From Gerris lacustris (Eukaryota; Arthropoda; Insecta; Hemiptera; Gerridae), in contig OX578284.1 of assembly GCA_951217055.1 (NCBI GenBank), positions 24,640,187 to 24,704,186 on the forward strand: DNA of 64,000 nt. The letters run 5' to 3'. The notes below the pieces were generated by a model. That model had not been told where the DNA came from, did not search any database, and worked only from the letters and a program-made list of their open reading frames with translations. The translations under genes and the position numbers were made by a program. Every line of letters starts with the position of its first letter. The stretch's first letter is position 1. This document shows positions 49,393-60,300 of this stretch, piece by piece.

Positions 49393-49395
<3 letters not shown>
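47132..49395 (+). mobile_element. Second I-like LINE, 5'-truncated within the RT
   Basis: A longer and more diverged relative of the three RNase H fragments. It starts abruptly after AT satellite at about 47135, inside the RT domain. It runs through RT, RNase H and the terminal Cys-His motif to a TAA at 49051, then an A-rich 3' UTR (49052-49360) and the 30-nt hairpin at 49361-49390. That hairpin differs by one base from the hairpin of the other subfamily. AT satellite follows at once. Confidence 0.9.
47135..49051 (+). pseudogene. I-like LINE ORF2: RT (partial), RNase H and Cys-His motif, two stops
   Basis: One frame of about 636 codons with two in-frame stops: TGA at 47513-47515 and TAG at 48761-48763. 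RT motifs: GIPQGSVLSVTLFAVAING, then the catalytic FVDD at 47363-47374 (Phe-Val where Tyr-Ala or Tyr-Val is usual), then FLGLTLDNQLRW of the thumb. RNase H follows: VVYTDGSKTDQG, VYTAELWAVKMAL, LLCTDSASS, WIPSHVDIAGNEEADKAA. After the second stop: ATGHTRLTHSYLL and a CPQC...HIITAC zinc-like motif. There is no frameshift, only stops, so decay is modest. The first half of the RT and all of ORF1 and the endonuclease are missing. Confidence 0.88.
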
Positions 49396-49423
<28 letters not shown>

Positions 49424-50875
49424 AATTATAATAATTAAAAAAATTAAAAAAATTATAATAATTATAATAATTATAATAATTATAAAAATTATAATAATTA
49501 AAAAAATTAAAAAAATTATAATAATTATAATAATTATAATAATTATAAAAATTATAATAATTAAAAAAATTAAAAAAATTATAATAATTATAATAATTAT
49601 AAAAATTAAAAAAATTAAAAAAATTATAATAATTATAATAATTATAAAAATTAAAAAAATTAAAAAAATTATAATAATTTTATAATAATTATAATAATTA
49701 TAAAAATTAAAAAAATTAAAAAAATTATAATGATTATAATAATTATAATAATTAAAAAAATTAAAAAAATTAAAAAAATTAATAAAATTATAATAATTAT
49801 AAAAATTAAAAAAATTAAAAAAATTAAAAAAATTATAATAATTATAATAATTATAAAAATTAAAAAATTAAAAAAATTAAAAAAATTAAAAAAATTATAA
49901 TAATTATAAAAATTAAAAAAATTAAAAAAATTATAATAATTATAATAATTATAAAAATTTAAAAAATTAAAAAAATTAAAAAAAAATTTTAATAATTATA
50001 ATAATTATAAAAATTATAATAATTAAAAAAAATTAAAAAAATTATAATAATTATAATAATTATAATAATTATAAAAATTAAAAAAATTAAAAAAATTAAA
50101 AAAATTATAATAATTTTATAATAATTATAATAATTATAAAAATTAAAAAAATTAAAAAAATTATAATGATTATAATAATTATAATAATTATAAAAATTAA
50201 AAAATTAAAAAAATTAAAAAAATTAAAAAAATTAAAAAAATTATAATAATTATAAAAATTAAAAAAATTAAAAAAATTATAATTATTATAATAATTATAA
50301 AAATTTAAAAAATTTAAAAAATTAAAAAAATTATAATAATTATAATAATTATAAAAATTAAAAAAATTAAAAAAATTAAAAAAATTATAACAATTATAAT
50401 AATTATAATAATTATAAGAATTAAAAAAATTAAAAAAATTAAAAAAATTAAAAAAATTAATAAAATTATAATAATTATAATAATTATTAAAATTAAAAAA
50501 ATTAATAATAATTAAAATAATAATAAAAATTAAAAAAATTAAAAAAATTATAATAATTATAATAATTATAAAAATTAAAAAAATTAATAATAATAATTAT
50601 AAAAATTAAAAAAATTAAAAAAATTATATTAATTATAATAATTATAAAAATTATAAAAATTAAAAAATTAAAAAAATTAAAAAAATTAAAGAAATTAAAA
50701 AAATTATAATAATTATAATAATTATAAAAATTAAAATAATTAAAAAAATTAAAAAAATTATAATAATTATAATAATTATAAAAATTAAAAAAATTATAAA
50801 AATTAAAAAAATTAAAAAAATTAAAAAAATTAAAAAAAATTAAAGAAGTTATAATAATTATAAAAATTATAAATT
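49396..50875. repeat. AT satellite after the second I-like LINE
   Basis: About 1.5 kb of the same A/T words (ATAATTATAATAATTATAA, AAATTAAAAAAATTAA), more irregular towards the right end. Frames read as Asn-Phe or Ile-Lys repeats and are not genes. Confidence 0.93.
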
Positions 50876-50905
50876 TTGTTGTTGTTGTTGTTGTTGTTGT
50901 TGTTG
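50876..50905. repeat. (TTG)n microsatellite
   Basis: About ten TTG triplets marking the end of the AT satellite. Confidence 0.95.
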
Positions 50906-51022
50906 GCATGACAAAAGGAATAGTGTAGAGGACTGTAGACAAGAGAGAAAAAGAAGGATGAAGGAAAGTATGAAGTAAACGAGAAATTAAGTTTGTCCTG
51001 ATCGTATTCCTTTGCTACCATT

Positions 51023-51195
51023 TGTCGTACTCTGACAATAATTTTAACTATACTAAGAATAAACTAATTCTTTTGGCTTTTAAACAACTACTGAACTTAT
51101 TTTATTTTATCATAAACAAGTCAAAACGAACAAGTTAAGAAAAAACTATGTTAAAACTAATAAATTTTCAATGTCATATCTTGACATATGACACA
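51023..51195 (-). repeat. BEL/Pao 3' LTR
   Basis: Same length as the 5' LTR and almost identical. It is followed on the minus strand by a degenerate copy of the PBS region (TGGTAGCAAAGGA). Confidence 0.85.
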
Positions 51196-51246
51196 CTCCG
51201 CCACCAAATGATCCTTTTTCTTACTGGGAAGGGATGCTGCCTCTTG

Positions 51247-51638
51247 TTAGTTACATATCACCTCTAAAGGAAAGAGAAGGCAAATCGGTCTTGTGATGGT
51301 CGAGGCCTCAGTCTTTACTTCTGCTGAGCGTACTGCCCCATCCTGGCTTAAATTTAGCTTTTCAATTTTTTCCCAGTTTCCATTTTTGTCTTGAAACTAG
51401 TTCTTCCTTTATATGAACTATCTGGCCGATATAAGGTAATTTTTTTTTAATCCGGTTCCTGCTTAGCTAAAGTTCTTCTTTCCCTTAGGCTAAGCAGGTA
51501 CTCTCCCCTCCAATTTTTCCAAAATGCTTCAAGTAATTTATTTCCTTTTTTCCAAAGTTGTTGAATAGTTTCCGGTGCATTACGCAATTTCAGCTCCTCC
51601 TCCGCTGAAGGTGCGAATGTCACCGAAGTGGCCCTCAA
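51247..51638 (-). pseudogene. BEL/Pao integrase C-terminal fragment
   Basis: Starts with APETIQQLWKKGNKLLEAFW, then RGEYLLSLRERRT, a hallmark of the domain that ends BEL/Pao polyproteins. Beyond 51447 the homology continues in other frames (short runs such as KEELVSRQKWKLGK are readable), so at least two small indels exist. It ends just before the polypurine tract and 3' LTR. Confidence 0.8.
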
Positions 51639-51671
51639 ACTTAAAAAATGTGCTCGTGTAATCGTTTCTCC

Positions 51672-52748
51672 CTAGTTTTCCCCCACATAAAACAAGGGAC
51701 GTGATTTTTTTTTTTTTTTTTTTGGTGCATATAAACAGAGACACTGAATATCCCTTGTACTTTCTTGATTTCTTCCCGAAAAGACCCATCCTAATTTTGA
51801 ATTAATTAAAAATAACCCTTCTTTAATTTCTAATTTTTCTAAATTGATAAAATCTAAGTAATAAACATTTCCTATTAACAATCCAATATTAGGATCATAG
51901 TTCACTAAATCTGGATTCTCAGCAAATGTCAGATATGAATATTTAAGTTTTATTGCATCTAATTTTGTAAAGGTTGAATTTTCTACTATACTAGGTACTA
52001 CGTTTGCATATATCAGAGGGTAAGAGCCATCAACTAATTTAATTTGAAATTTGACAACATATGATTTTAAATTTTTTGGTTTTGACGAATCAAACAAACA
52101 GACAGAGAGATATTCTTCTCGTAAGTATGACAGTCCAAGAGTTTTAGCTGCTTGTTCTGTCATGCAACCTCCCTGGCCACCACTATCTAACAATACATGT
52201 GTGTCAGCTGTGCAATCATTCTCACAACTAGGTAAAGTTACTGTGGCAGTTTGCATACAAACTTTACTCTCAATCTCTTTCTCAATAGAATCTTTAGAGT
52301 TTATTTTTCTATTTTCAGGTGAAACTACCGCTACTATTTCCTCCTCCTTCTCCGTGTTCTTTAATATTTTTGGCAACTTAGTTGGTGGGGTATTATTATT
52401 ATTATTATTTGAATTTCTATTTGGAATGACATTTCCTCTTTCCCTAGATTCAATTAGATTAGTTAATTCTACTGTTAAGTCAATACTGTCTAACTTTAAC
52501 TCCATATAGCCCTCTACATCATTTCCAAATTTTTCTGTTTCTTCTGGATTTATTTGAGAAGCTGTATCAAGATCCTTAACTAAAGTAATAAATGTTTCTG
52601 TGTGTTTTACTATCTTTCCTAAAAGATTTTTAGCCTCATCTACTGTTTCATCTTCCCTATTTCCTTCTAACCATAATCTAGCTGTATCTATATGACTTTC
52701 TAATCTACTCTTAACTGGTCCTAAAGCTCTACGAATATTATTAGCCAT
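51672..52748 (-). pseudogene. BEL/Pao gag-protease fragment
   Basis: A 358-residue frame from ATG 52748. Residues 1-150 are a short gag-like region (helical, charged, with an Asn run from a triplet repeat) lacking the CCHC knuckles usual in full-length BEL/Pao gag. Around residue 185 the aspartic protease starts with VLLDSGGQGGCMTEQ (active-site DSG) and continues to IGLLIGNVYYLDFI and EGLFLINSKLGWVFSGR, the typical end of the BEL/Pao protease. The frame then runs into a T-tract translated as Lys repeats (51706-51724) and stops. The polymerase that should follow is deleted. Non-functional for transposition on its own. Confidence 0.85.
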
Positions 52749-53116
52749 ACTAAATTCACTATTCCCAGTTAATATGAAAGGAAACGAAGGGAAAACGACG
52801 ACTTAAGCGACTATTTAAGTTTGTGATAAATTTATACTTATGATTTCGAAAATGCTAATCTTCTTTGATGGAAGTTTTGAAGTTGATCTCCAGTGATTAA
52901 CTGTTCTGCTAAATTTCTGTTTCAATTTTTTTCACTTTAAATGTTTTGTTGCACAATTAGAAAATTTAATTTAATTTTTATTTTTTATTTTATTTATTTA
53001 TTTATTTTCCAAATTTAAACTGTCATTCACTAAACTTTCAAAATTTTTAACTGTAATTTACCAAACTAACATTCACTGATCGTTTTTTGTTCTGTTAACA
53101 TTTGTCCTGATCGATT

Positions 53117-53129
53117 TCCTCTGCTACCA
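53117..53129 (-). promoter_or_regulatory. Primer-binding site for initiator tRNA-Met
   Basis: The minus strand reads TGGTAGCAGAGGA, complementary to the CCA end of eukaryotic initiator tRNA-Met, two bases after the LTR end. tRNA identity is from general knowledge of the initiator tRNA 3' end. Confidence 0.75.
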
Positions 53130-53131
53130 TT

Positions 53132-53304
53132 TGTCGTACTCTGACAATAATTTTAACTATACTAAGAATAAACTAATTCTTTTGGCTTTCAAACAACTAC
53201 TGAACTTATTTTATTTTATCATAAACAAGTCAAAACGAACAAGTTAAGAAAAAACTATGTTAAAACTAATAAATTTTCAATGTCATATCTTGACATATGA
53301 CACA
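53132..53304 (-). repeat. BEL/Pao 5' LTR
   Basis: On the minus strand it starts TGTGTCATATG and ends TACGACA (TG...CA type). It differs from the 3' LTR by very few bases (for example CTTTCAAAC here and CTTTTAAAC there), implying a young insertion. It contains an inverted TCATATGTCAAGATATGA motif near its start. Confidence 0.85.
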
Positions 53305-53982
53305 TTAAGTGTAATAAACATTATCTAAATGCAGAAAAATTGACAATAACTCAGATGATTCCATAAAAATTAAAAAAAAATATATATTTTCTCTGAACTT
53401 TACTATCTTTTTTATAACGTTACAAATTTTATAAAGAGCAATATTTTCTTTTAAGACAGTAAAGAAATATGTATTCATTTTCTTGATAGGTGTCCTTCAT
53501 TATATAAGCTTTTATTTTATTTAACTTCAAATGTTTGTGAGGTAGAATTTTTTTAATAAATTTCTAACTCACTTTCCAATTAACTAGAAATCTGAAACTT
53601 TTACACATGTATTTCTGGCAACAGTGCAATTTACTAATATTTTTTAAAGCGTTTTCTTTTCTATATAATAATATATTTTATGTCTACGGATCGAGTGCAC
53701 GTGGGGCATTAAATAACAAACAAATTTCCAGTTCAAATTCGAGCCTAAGCATCATTCCTGCTAGGTCTTAAATTAAGAAGTTGAACAAAATAGTCGAATT
53801 AATTAATGTAATTAATTCGACTATTAACAAAAATTGTCTTGAGTAAAGTACCTTTGTTTTTTTAAAAGTATCAAAAATATGTTGTTCTTTTTTTTTTAAC
53901 ATTATTGATTAACACAACTACAATTATTAATATGTTATTTTTATTAGTGTTACAGTTATTATAGTTTTATAATAACTATAAT
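53305..53982. other. AT-rich DNA with a perfect hairpin
   Basis: Mostly featureless. At 53789-53825 two 17-bp arms (AATAGTCGAATTAATTA and its exact complement) flank a 3-base loop. Another smaller inverted repeat (AGTTATTATA / TATAATAACT) lies at about 53955-53978, immediately before the LINE fragment. Confidence 0.7.
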
Positions 53983-55470
53983 AATTGCAAGGCGAAATTT
54001 TATCGCCCTCATTATTTAACCTGTTTATTAGCGACATTGACATTTTCTTTAAAAATAGGGGGTTTGAAGGGGTGAGTGTAGACGGAAATACCAACATAGC
54101 TATCTTGGCCTACGCTGACGACCTTACTATTATTGCTGACTCTGTAGTTCAACTAAATAAGGCTCTAAACATTCTTGATGAGTACTGTCGTGTAAACGAA
54201 TTGTCTGTTAATATTAACAAAACAAAAATTTTGAAAGTCTCAAAGGGAAAATTGTCTGAAAAACGACCGAGGTGCTATTATAAAAAGCAGGTGATAGAAG
54301 AAGTAGGAAGCTTTAATTATTTAGGAGTGTGCTTCAGTAGACGAGGAGTATTCGAGGAAGCTGCAAATCAGGCAGTAGCACGAAGCAGAGCTGCTTCTGG
54401 AGCTGTTAGACAGACCCTGGCTAGAGCAGCTAACAGATCATTTCAAGCTACTAAACAAGTATATAACGCAAGTGTCCTGGGTACTCTCCTCTACGCCTCG
54501 CCCATATGGTCACTAAGATACATGGATAAAATAGAATCCGCTCAAAACCATTTTTTTAAGACCTATTTTTCATTGAAAATTAACACGCCACATTATATTG
54601 TTAGGAAAGAGTTCGACTTAAAACATGTAGCCACTAAAGTCATGAGACAAACTCTAAATTTTATCAATAAAATTCACGGCTTAGAAAGCGGAAGCTTACT
54701 GAAATCTTGCCTTAACCGTTTAATATATTTTAGATTCATTAGGAACAAATTGTATAAAATATAATTGGGTATCTCAGGTAAAAAGCCTCTTAGAAAAAAC
54801 TAATGTAGATTCTCAAATAATATTCTCCTCCCCACTTAGTAACGCTGCAATAGACAACATTATTTCCAATTATTCAACCACTTTAGAAAATCAAGACTTA
54901 CTAAATATACAGAAAACATCCTACTCCAGTTTATACCCAGTACTTAATAGTTATAATGACACCGAGACAAACTACTTAAACACAGACAACCACAACACAT
55001 ACGCTACACAACGAGTCCTTGCACAACTAAGAACATCCGGACGTGACAGTATAAAAATAATAGTTAGAGGCATTCTTTATATAATAAATACTAAAGAAAT
55101 GTGTATGGTTTGCAATATGAAGGAACCGGAAACTCTTGCTCATATATTTTTAAGATGCCCGATTTATCAGCCACAAAGAAAAGCATTTTTGCCGATGCAT
55201 CTGGTTGGTGACGAGTGGTTAGATGAAACCAATGTAGCTTCGATATTAGGTGCGGCATCTCTCACTAGGCAAGCAGCATCAAAAATATTTTATTTCATTG
55301 TAAATACTCTTAAGATAAGGAGTTTTATGCTCAATGAGGAGTAAACATCTTTCTACTATTTATTTTTCTACTGCTGTATTATTTTATTATTACTGTTTTG
55401 TTATTATTATTCATCTATTGTTAAAAAAACTAAAAACCCCTTTGTAAAAAAGCTAAAAGCTTTATAAAAC
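53983..55470 (+). mobile_element. Non-LTR retrotransposon, 5'-truncated, clade uncertain
   Basis: The fragment starts inside the RT domain (at LQGEILSPSLFN) and continues to a terminal Cys-His motif and a short AT-rich 3' UTR. It is unrelated in subfamily to the R1-like and I-like copies: no RNase H is present between the RT thumb and the terminal zinc motif. The 3' limit is approximate. Confidence 0.8.
53985..55344 (+). pseudogene. Non-LTR reverse transcriptase fragment with one frameshift
   Basis: The frame 53985-54764 holds the RT palm: QGEILSPSLFNLFISDI, the catalytic ILAYADDLTIIAD (YADD at 54111-54122), then a VNINKTKIL motif and FNYLGVCFSRRG of the thumb. The frame ends at 54764, but coding continues in the +1-shifted frame from about 54757 to the TAA at 55344 (195 codons), indicating a single-base indel. 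That part ends with CMVCNMKEPETLAHIFLRCP, a CX2C...HX4C motif typical of LINE C-termini. The endonuclease and N-terminal RT are missing. Confidence 0.83.
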
Positions 55471-56029
55471 AAATAAACTATATTATTATATTATAGTTTT
55501 ATACTGGCTTGATAAACATGTGAAAAGGAAGTAGTCCAGTGACTTCCCCCTTTTTGGCGTGAGAATTACATAGAGGATCGATTACAAATAATAAATAATA
55601 AGGATAGATGACAAAAATGTGTACATAGAAAATACGCGCTGAGCGATATGTAATGGTTGGGGGCAAACCATTTGAATAACCTTTATATTATTTGTTTATT
55701 TATGTTTATTATATTAGTTGCGGGTTTTTCTAATAGATAATTAGAAATATGTACTTTGTGGTTTTGAAAAATAAAAATAAAAGGAATAAAACTTAACTCG
55801 ACAATTTTTGAAAATTCATCTAAACATTACCCTTTACATTAATTATTTGGACTAATTTTTTCAACTTCTTACTTTAAGACCGAGCAGGGCTGATACCCAA
55901 AAGTTCAAATTTTACCTCAAACATTTTTTTATCATTTACACCTCACGTGCACTCAATCCATGGACGACACTCTGCACATATTATATGCATATCGAATATT
56001 ATATATTAAAAAATAGGGCACATCTTTAT

Positions 56030-56083
56030 CTTTAGATTGTTACTCCCCTTATAAAAAAAACAGAAGGGAGTAACTATCTAAAG
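56030..56083. repeat. Inverted repeat, 21-bp arms
   Basis: CTTTAGATTGTTACTCCCCTT (left arm, 56030-56050) matches the reverse complement of 56063-56083 with two mismatches around a 12-base A-rich loop. It resembles the core of a tiny foldback element. Confidence 0.75.
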
Positions 56084-56115
56084 AAGGTTTATGGAATTTT
56101 CTTTTTTAGACTGTT

Positions 56116-56142
56116 AGTCTCTCATTAGACTAATGAGAGACT
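56116..56142. other. Perfect hairpin, 13-bp arms
   Basis: AGTCTCTCATTAG, one base, then its exact reverse complement. No T-run or other context suggests a specific role. Confidence 0.85.
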
Positions 56143-56509
56143 CATCATTCTATGATAACCATAGTGATATACATTTTTAATACTACGAGTTACCAATAAT
56201 GTTTTTGTTAATTAAATGTCCGTTGTTTTTTAATGTTAATTTTATTTCTAGTCATTTTCAATTTAAATTATTTGTATTACGTACATACCTGTTAGACCGA
56301 GAGTGAGGAGATGTTAGAATATTTTATTTATTTATTTAATTTGACAAAGGAACGATGTTTTGGTTCCATGGATATTGACAACATATGTTTAGTCACAACC
56401 ATTACGACCCTCACTTAACTATATTACAGGTATTTTTATGTAACTAGTCAAGTAATTTTCACAATATGTATGTAGTAACATGACGTTTCTTCTAAATAAA
56501 ATTTTCACT

Positions 56510-56600
56510 TCTAGGCTTGAAAATTGCTTGTCGGGCCGAAACGTTGCCACCAAATTGAGAGTTGTTAATTCATATTACCCTTAAGGATCCACACTTCACA
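56510..56600. repeat. Single-arm relative of the GAAACGTT foldback elements
   Basis: It carries TAGGCTTGA, a spacer, GGGCCGAAACGTTGCCACC and, about 45 bp further on, AAGGATCCAC. The right arm of 10822-11444 has the same order (CAGGCTTGA, GGTCGAAACGTTGCCAAC, AAGGGTCCAC). No inverted partner is present nearby. Confidence 0.6.
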
Positions 56601-57270
56601 CTGAATTAATTGAAAAGGTACAAGTACAGACTTATGATTATTTTATTTGTTAAGTTATAATTATTTTAGACATTGAATAAATTACTTAATAATTGTTTTA
56701 TTATATATCATTTCCCGCGAAAAAAAATGTCACTATGTTTATATCAGTTCACTGATAAAACACATTTTTTTGGACACATTCTTTCACTCAGTAATAATTT
56801 TTTAAAGTTTTATTCATTCTTTTGTATGTATATTGAGATACTTTAAGCTATCTATTAATTGTTCTATCTTAGAAGGAAGCAGATAGGAAACAACAAAATT
56901 AATACGACCTTAAAAATATTCCAAAACCAACGCCACGGCGCCACTAAAATAAAAAGAAAATCATGTTCCACTCAATGAAAACAAAATAAACGGTAAAAAA
57001 AAGTCCCCATATTCGAAATAAAAAAAAAAGTTTTTATCCCTACTTGTTTTTTAGGAGAAATAATTTCCCCTACTCTTTGGTCCAACGCCTACTTCCTTTC
57101 CCCCTTTGTCCCTATCCCCCTTGTTACTTTATGATATTGATCCCGCTTACAATGTAAAACATAATACACACCGTGGTTTTTATTTCAATGTCAAGCTAAA
57201 GTTGCGGTTGTATTCGAGGCCGAACTAACTGCACATATCTGTATTGTATGGTTAAGTCCTTAGCTGGGGG

Positions 57271-57310
57271 TATATAAGACCAAGTTGCGACTGACCAAAG
57301 TACCACAGTC
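57271..57310 (+). promoter_or_regulatory. Core promoter of the cuticular-protein gene
   Basis: TATATAAG at 57271-57278, preceded by GGGGG, and an initiator-like ACAGTC at 57305-57310 (arthropod consensus TCAKTY, five of six). The predicted start of transcription is near 57307, giving a 5' UTR of about 57 nt before the ATG at 57364. TATA-driven genes with short leaders are usual for insect cuticle proteins. Inferred, without transcript data. Confidence 0.75.
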
Positions 57311-57363
57311 CTTCGCTTGATACAGGATAAGCATTGGAGGTGAGACAATCCCGACAAGTCACC

Positions 57364-60300
57364 ATGAATTCTTTGGTAATTATCTACAAATAATTTCATT
57401 AATAATTAATAATAAGGAACAATTTTAAATTTCAGATGGAAAATAAGAAAAAGTACCCAAAATTTCAACCTAACTATAATAATAAAAAAATGTGTCCAAT
57501 AAATTATAAATTAAATATCGATCCCCTACAAAAGAATTAAAGCATTAAAACAGGAATTTATAATATTAAATACAATTAAACTTGTAAACCAAACAATTTT
57601 CTATCGCACTCCTACTCAATAAAAATTAAAATTCAAAAAACCTATTTTATCTTTTTAATACAATTAATATTTTAAACTGCATTAAATTAATAATCCATCC
57701 TATTCTTTTACATTAATTAATGTAATACTAATAAGGCATTATTTAATTCAAATTAACTTTCCCTACCTTTTATAATTAAATTAAATCTAAAAAGTATTTA
57801 ACTTATAAAATTTATTTTTTCCCCCTTCTAATTCAATTGTTAGGTATAATATGAAATTTTATTTATCTTAATTATATTATTTAATTTTAACATATTACAT
57901 TTTTTTTATCTTTTAAATCTGTAGATAATTAAAATTAACATATTACATTATTATTTAATCTATTGGAGCGGAAAAATTAATTTAAATCAGGAAAATGTTA
58001 ACAAATGTTCGTTTCTATTAAATCAACAAATTAAAATATAAATCAAAACCTTCTATTTTTAAATTTCAAAAATTTAATATTACTTAAAGAAAAACAAATT
58101 TAATTATTCATGCATTAAAAAATTAACAAATTAATTAATTTTCAACTATAATAAAGAAAGTAATAAAGATATAATCGAATATGAAATCAAAAATTATAAC
58201 TCTCAAGTAACAATCAAAAAATTATTTCTATAAAATAAAATATCAAATAATCTCGTTTATTACTTGCATGAATAATTATTTAAGTTAAAACATTAAAAGT
58301 CGATGTAAAAATCTACTATATCGTACCTAAATTCAATCACCTTTTAGAATGAATATAAAATAATTCACATATCGCTGAATGTTTCGCAAAAAACAAACAA
58401 TATGTATAGTCTTTATTGTGGGAAAACAATAATTCCTATTATAATTCTCAAAAAAATGTATAAGTCCAAAAATGTCGTATCACTAAAATCCCTACTAGAA
58501 ATCCCACAAATAATTGATCAAAATCGGTATTATGACGTTTATTGATCGTTTCTTTTAACAATCCAATATTTATCATACTTTTATTGTCAATTGCATTTTT
58601 TTTTTATCAACCTTGTTATGCGATTATTGTACCTTTTATTCTTGAGTATTTTTTATAATATTAAAAACAAAAGTTAAAAAAGAAACATTATAAATGGGCT
58701 TAGCTCGTGGTTGCCAAGAACTTAATAATTTAAGGAAGTGGGGGTCCGTATTTTGCTAAGAAAAAAAAAATATATATCACTATAAAAATAAAATAAATAA
58801 TAAAAATTTCTACAGGAAAATTCAAACCATGAAAATTATATGATACAAACATTTTCCTACCCAAAACACTCCACCCTACTTTTATAAATGTTGTTCCGAA
58901 ACCCCTAATCCTTTTCAACGCTAAAGGTCTCTACAAAACCTTAATCCGATCCCGCATAAAACAAATTATTAATCCCCCCATTTTTATTTTAAGACCCGCA
59001 CATTTCTTATCCTGCAAAAAGGCTTTGGAGAAATTAGTTGCAAAAATACCTTTTTTTGGGGGGGGGGGAGAACAAAGAAGCCAGCATGTACGTTTTTGTA
59101 TACCTTTAAAGTATTACTTATTATGTTACCATTATTAGAACATTCTGAAACACATTCTACTCTAACAATTATTACCATATTAAATAGATTTAACAAATAC
59201 TGTTTTGTTACTCTGACACAAATAGTTTTAACATTATACAACGAACATATTTTCACTTCCATGTTACTTCAATCTTGAATACATTCTTGGGTTGTAGTCC
59301 GTAAAAGAACAAAACATGTTAAACGCATTAGTCATATCATTTGTATTAAGCAAAAAAAGAGTTACTACCATTGAAAGAACATGTGATTAATAACATTCTT
59401 AAATATGTTATAATACGTGTATAGCTCCAATGTTTACATTGTCTTTTTAATTCGCACATTTGCTCATTTATAAATGTCATGGAAGAATGTTAGGAAGTTT
59501 AACTTTCCCTATTAAATATCGTGTTGTCTAACTTGAGATGTAAATGTTGGTCTTGGCTTAGAATTAGTTTTTAAAACGGTGACCAAAATAATATACCTAC
59601 ACTGTACTGAATTATTAGTTCCTATACAAACAGTAACGCTTTGTTAAACAGCAATATTTAGAATAGAAACATGAAGGAAACGGTAACTCTTTGTTGAACA
59701 ACAATATTTAGAATAGAAACATAACAGAAACAGTAACTCTTTGTTAAACAATAATATTTAGAATAGAAACAGTAACTCTGTGTTGAATTGCAAAGCCTAC
59801 AATAGAAACAGTAGCTCTTTATTAAACAATAATATTTAGAATAGAAACAGTAACTCTTTGTTAATCAGCAATATTTAGAATAGAAACAGTAACTCTTTGT
59901 TAATCAGCAATATTTAGAATAGAAACATAACTCTTTGTTAAATTGCTACGCCTAGAACAGTATCCGGAATAAATAAACTCTTTGTTCAAATTCAATTTCT
60001 AAAATAGAACTAGGAACAAAAACAAACTCGATTGTCTAGAAAGAGAACTCAAAAAAGAAAGAAATGCATATGTAAAAGCAGTAAAATTAATTTCCTAATT
60101 TCACATATTTGTATGTTTTGTTTACAAATATATAAATTTAAATTATGTACCATTACGCATTGTTATTTGTTCATATGAACTATACGTAATCGATAAATTA
60201 CCTTGAAAAAATAATAGTAAATACCTTATAAAAGTAAAAATAAATTCTATCATTGTCATAGATAAATATATTACTTACTTACTCGGCCCTTTATTACTCC

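Larger units (their letters stand above)
51023..53304 (-). mobile_element. BEL/Pao LTR retrotransposon, internally deleted
   Basis: Two 173-bp direct repeats (LTRs) bound about 1.9 kb of internal sequence on the minus strand. Internal order: primer-binding site, short gag-like region, aspartic protease, the extreme C-terminus of integrase, and a purine-rich tract ending GGTGGCGGAG directly before the 3' LTR. Reverse transcriptase, RNase H and the integrase core are absent. Protease sequence and the C-terminal integrase domain are of BEL/Pao type. Homology between the two ends continues about 30 bp past the 3' LTR, including a PBS-like stretch, so the element may be the remnant of a tandem LTR-internal-LTR array. 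Confidence 0.87.
55471..57250. other. AT-rich DNA upstream of the cuticle gene
   Basis: No coding frame. It contains the inverted repeats and GAAACGTT segment listed separately. A C/T-rich tract (about 57060-57125) lies 150-200 bp upstream of the TATA box. Confidence 0.6.
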
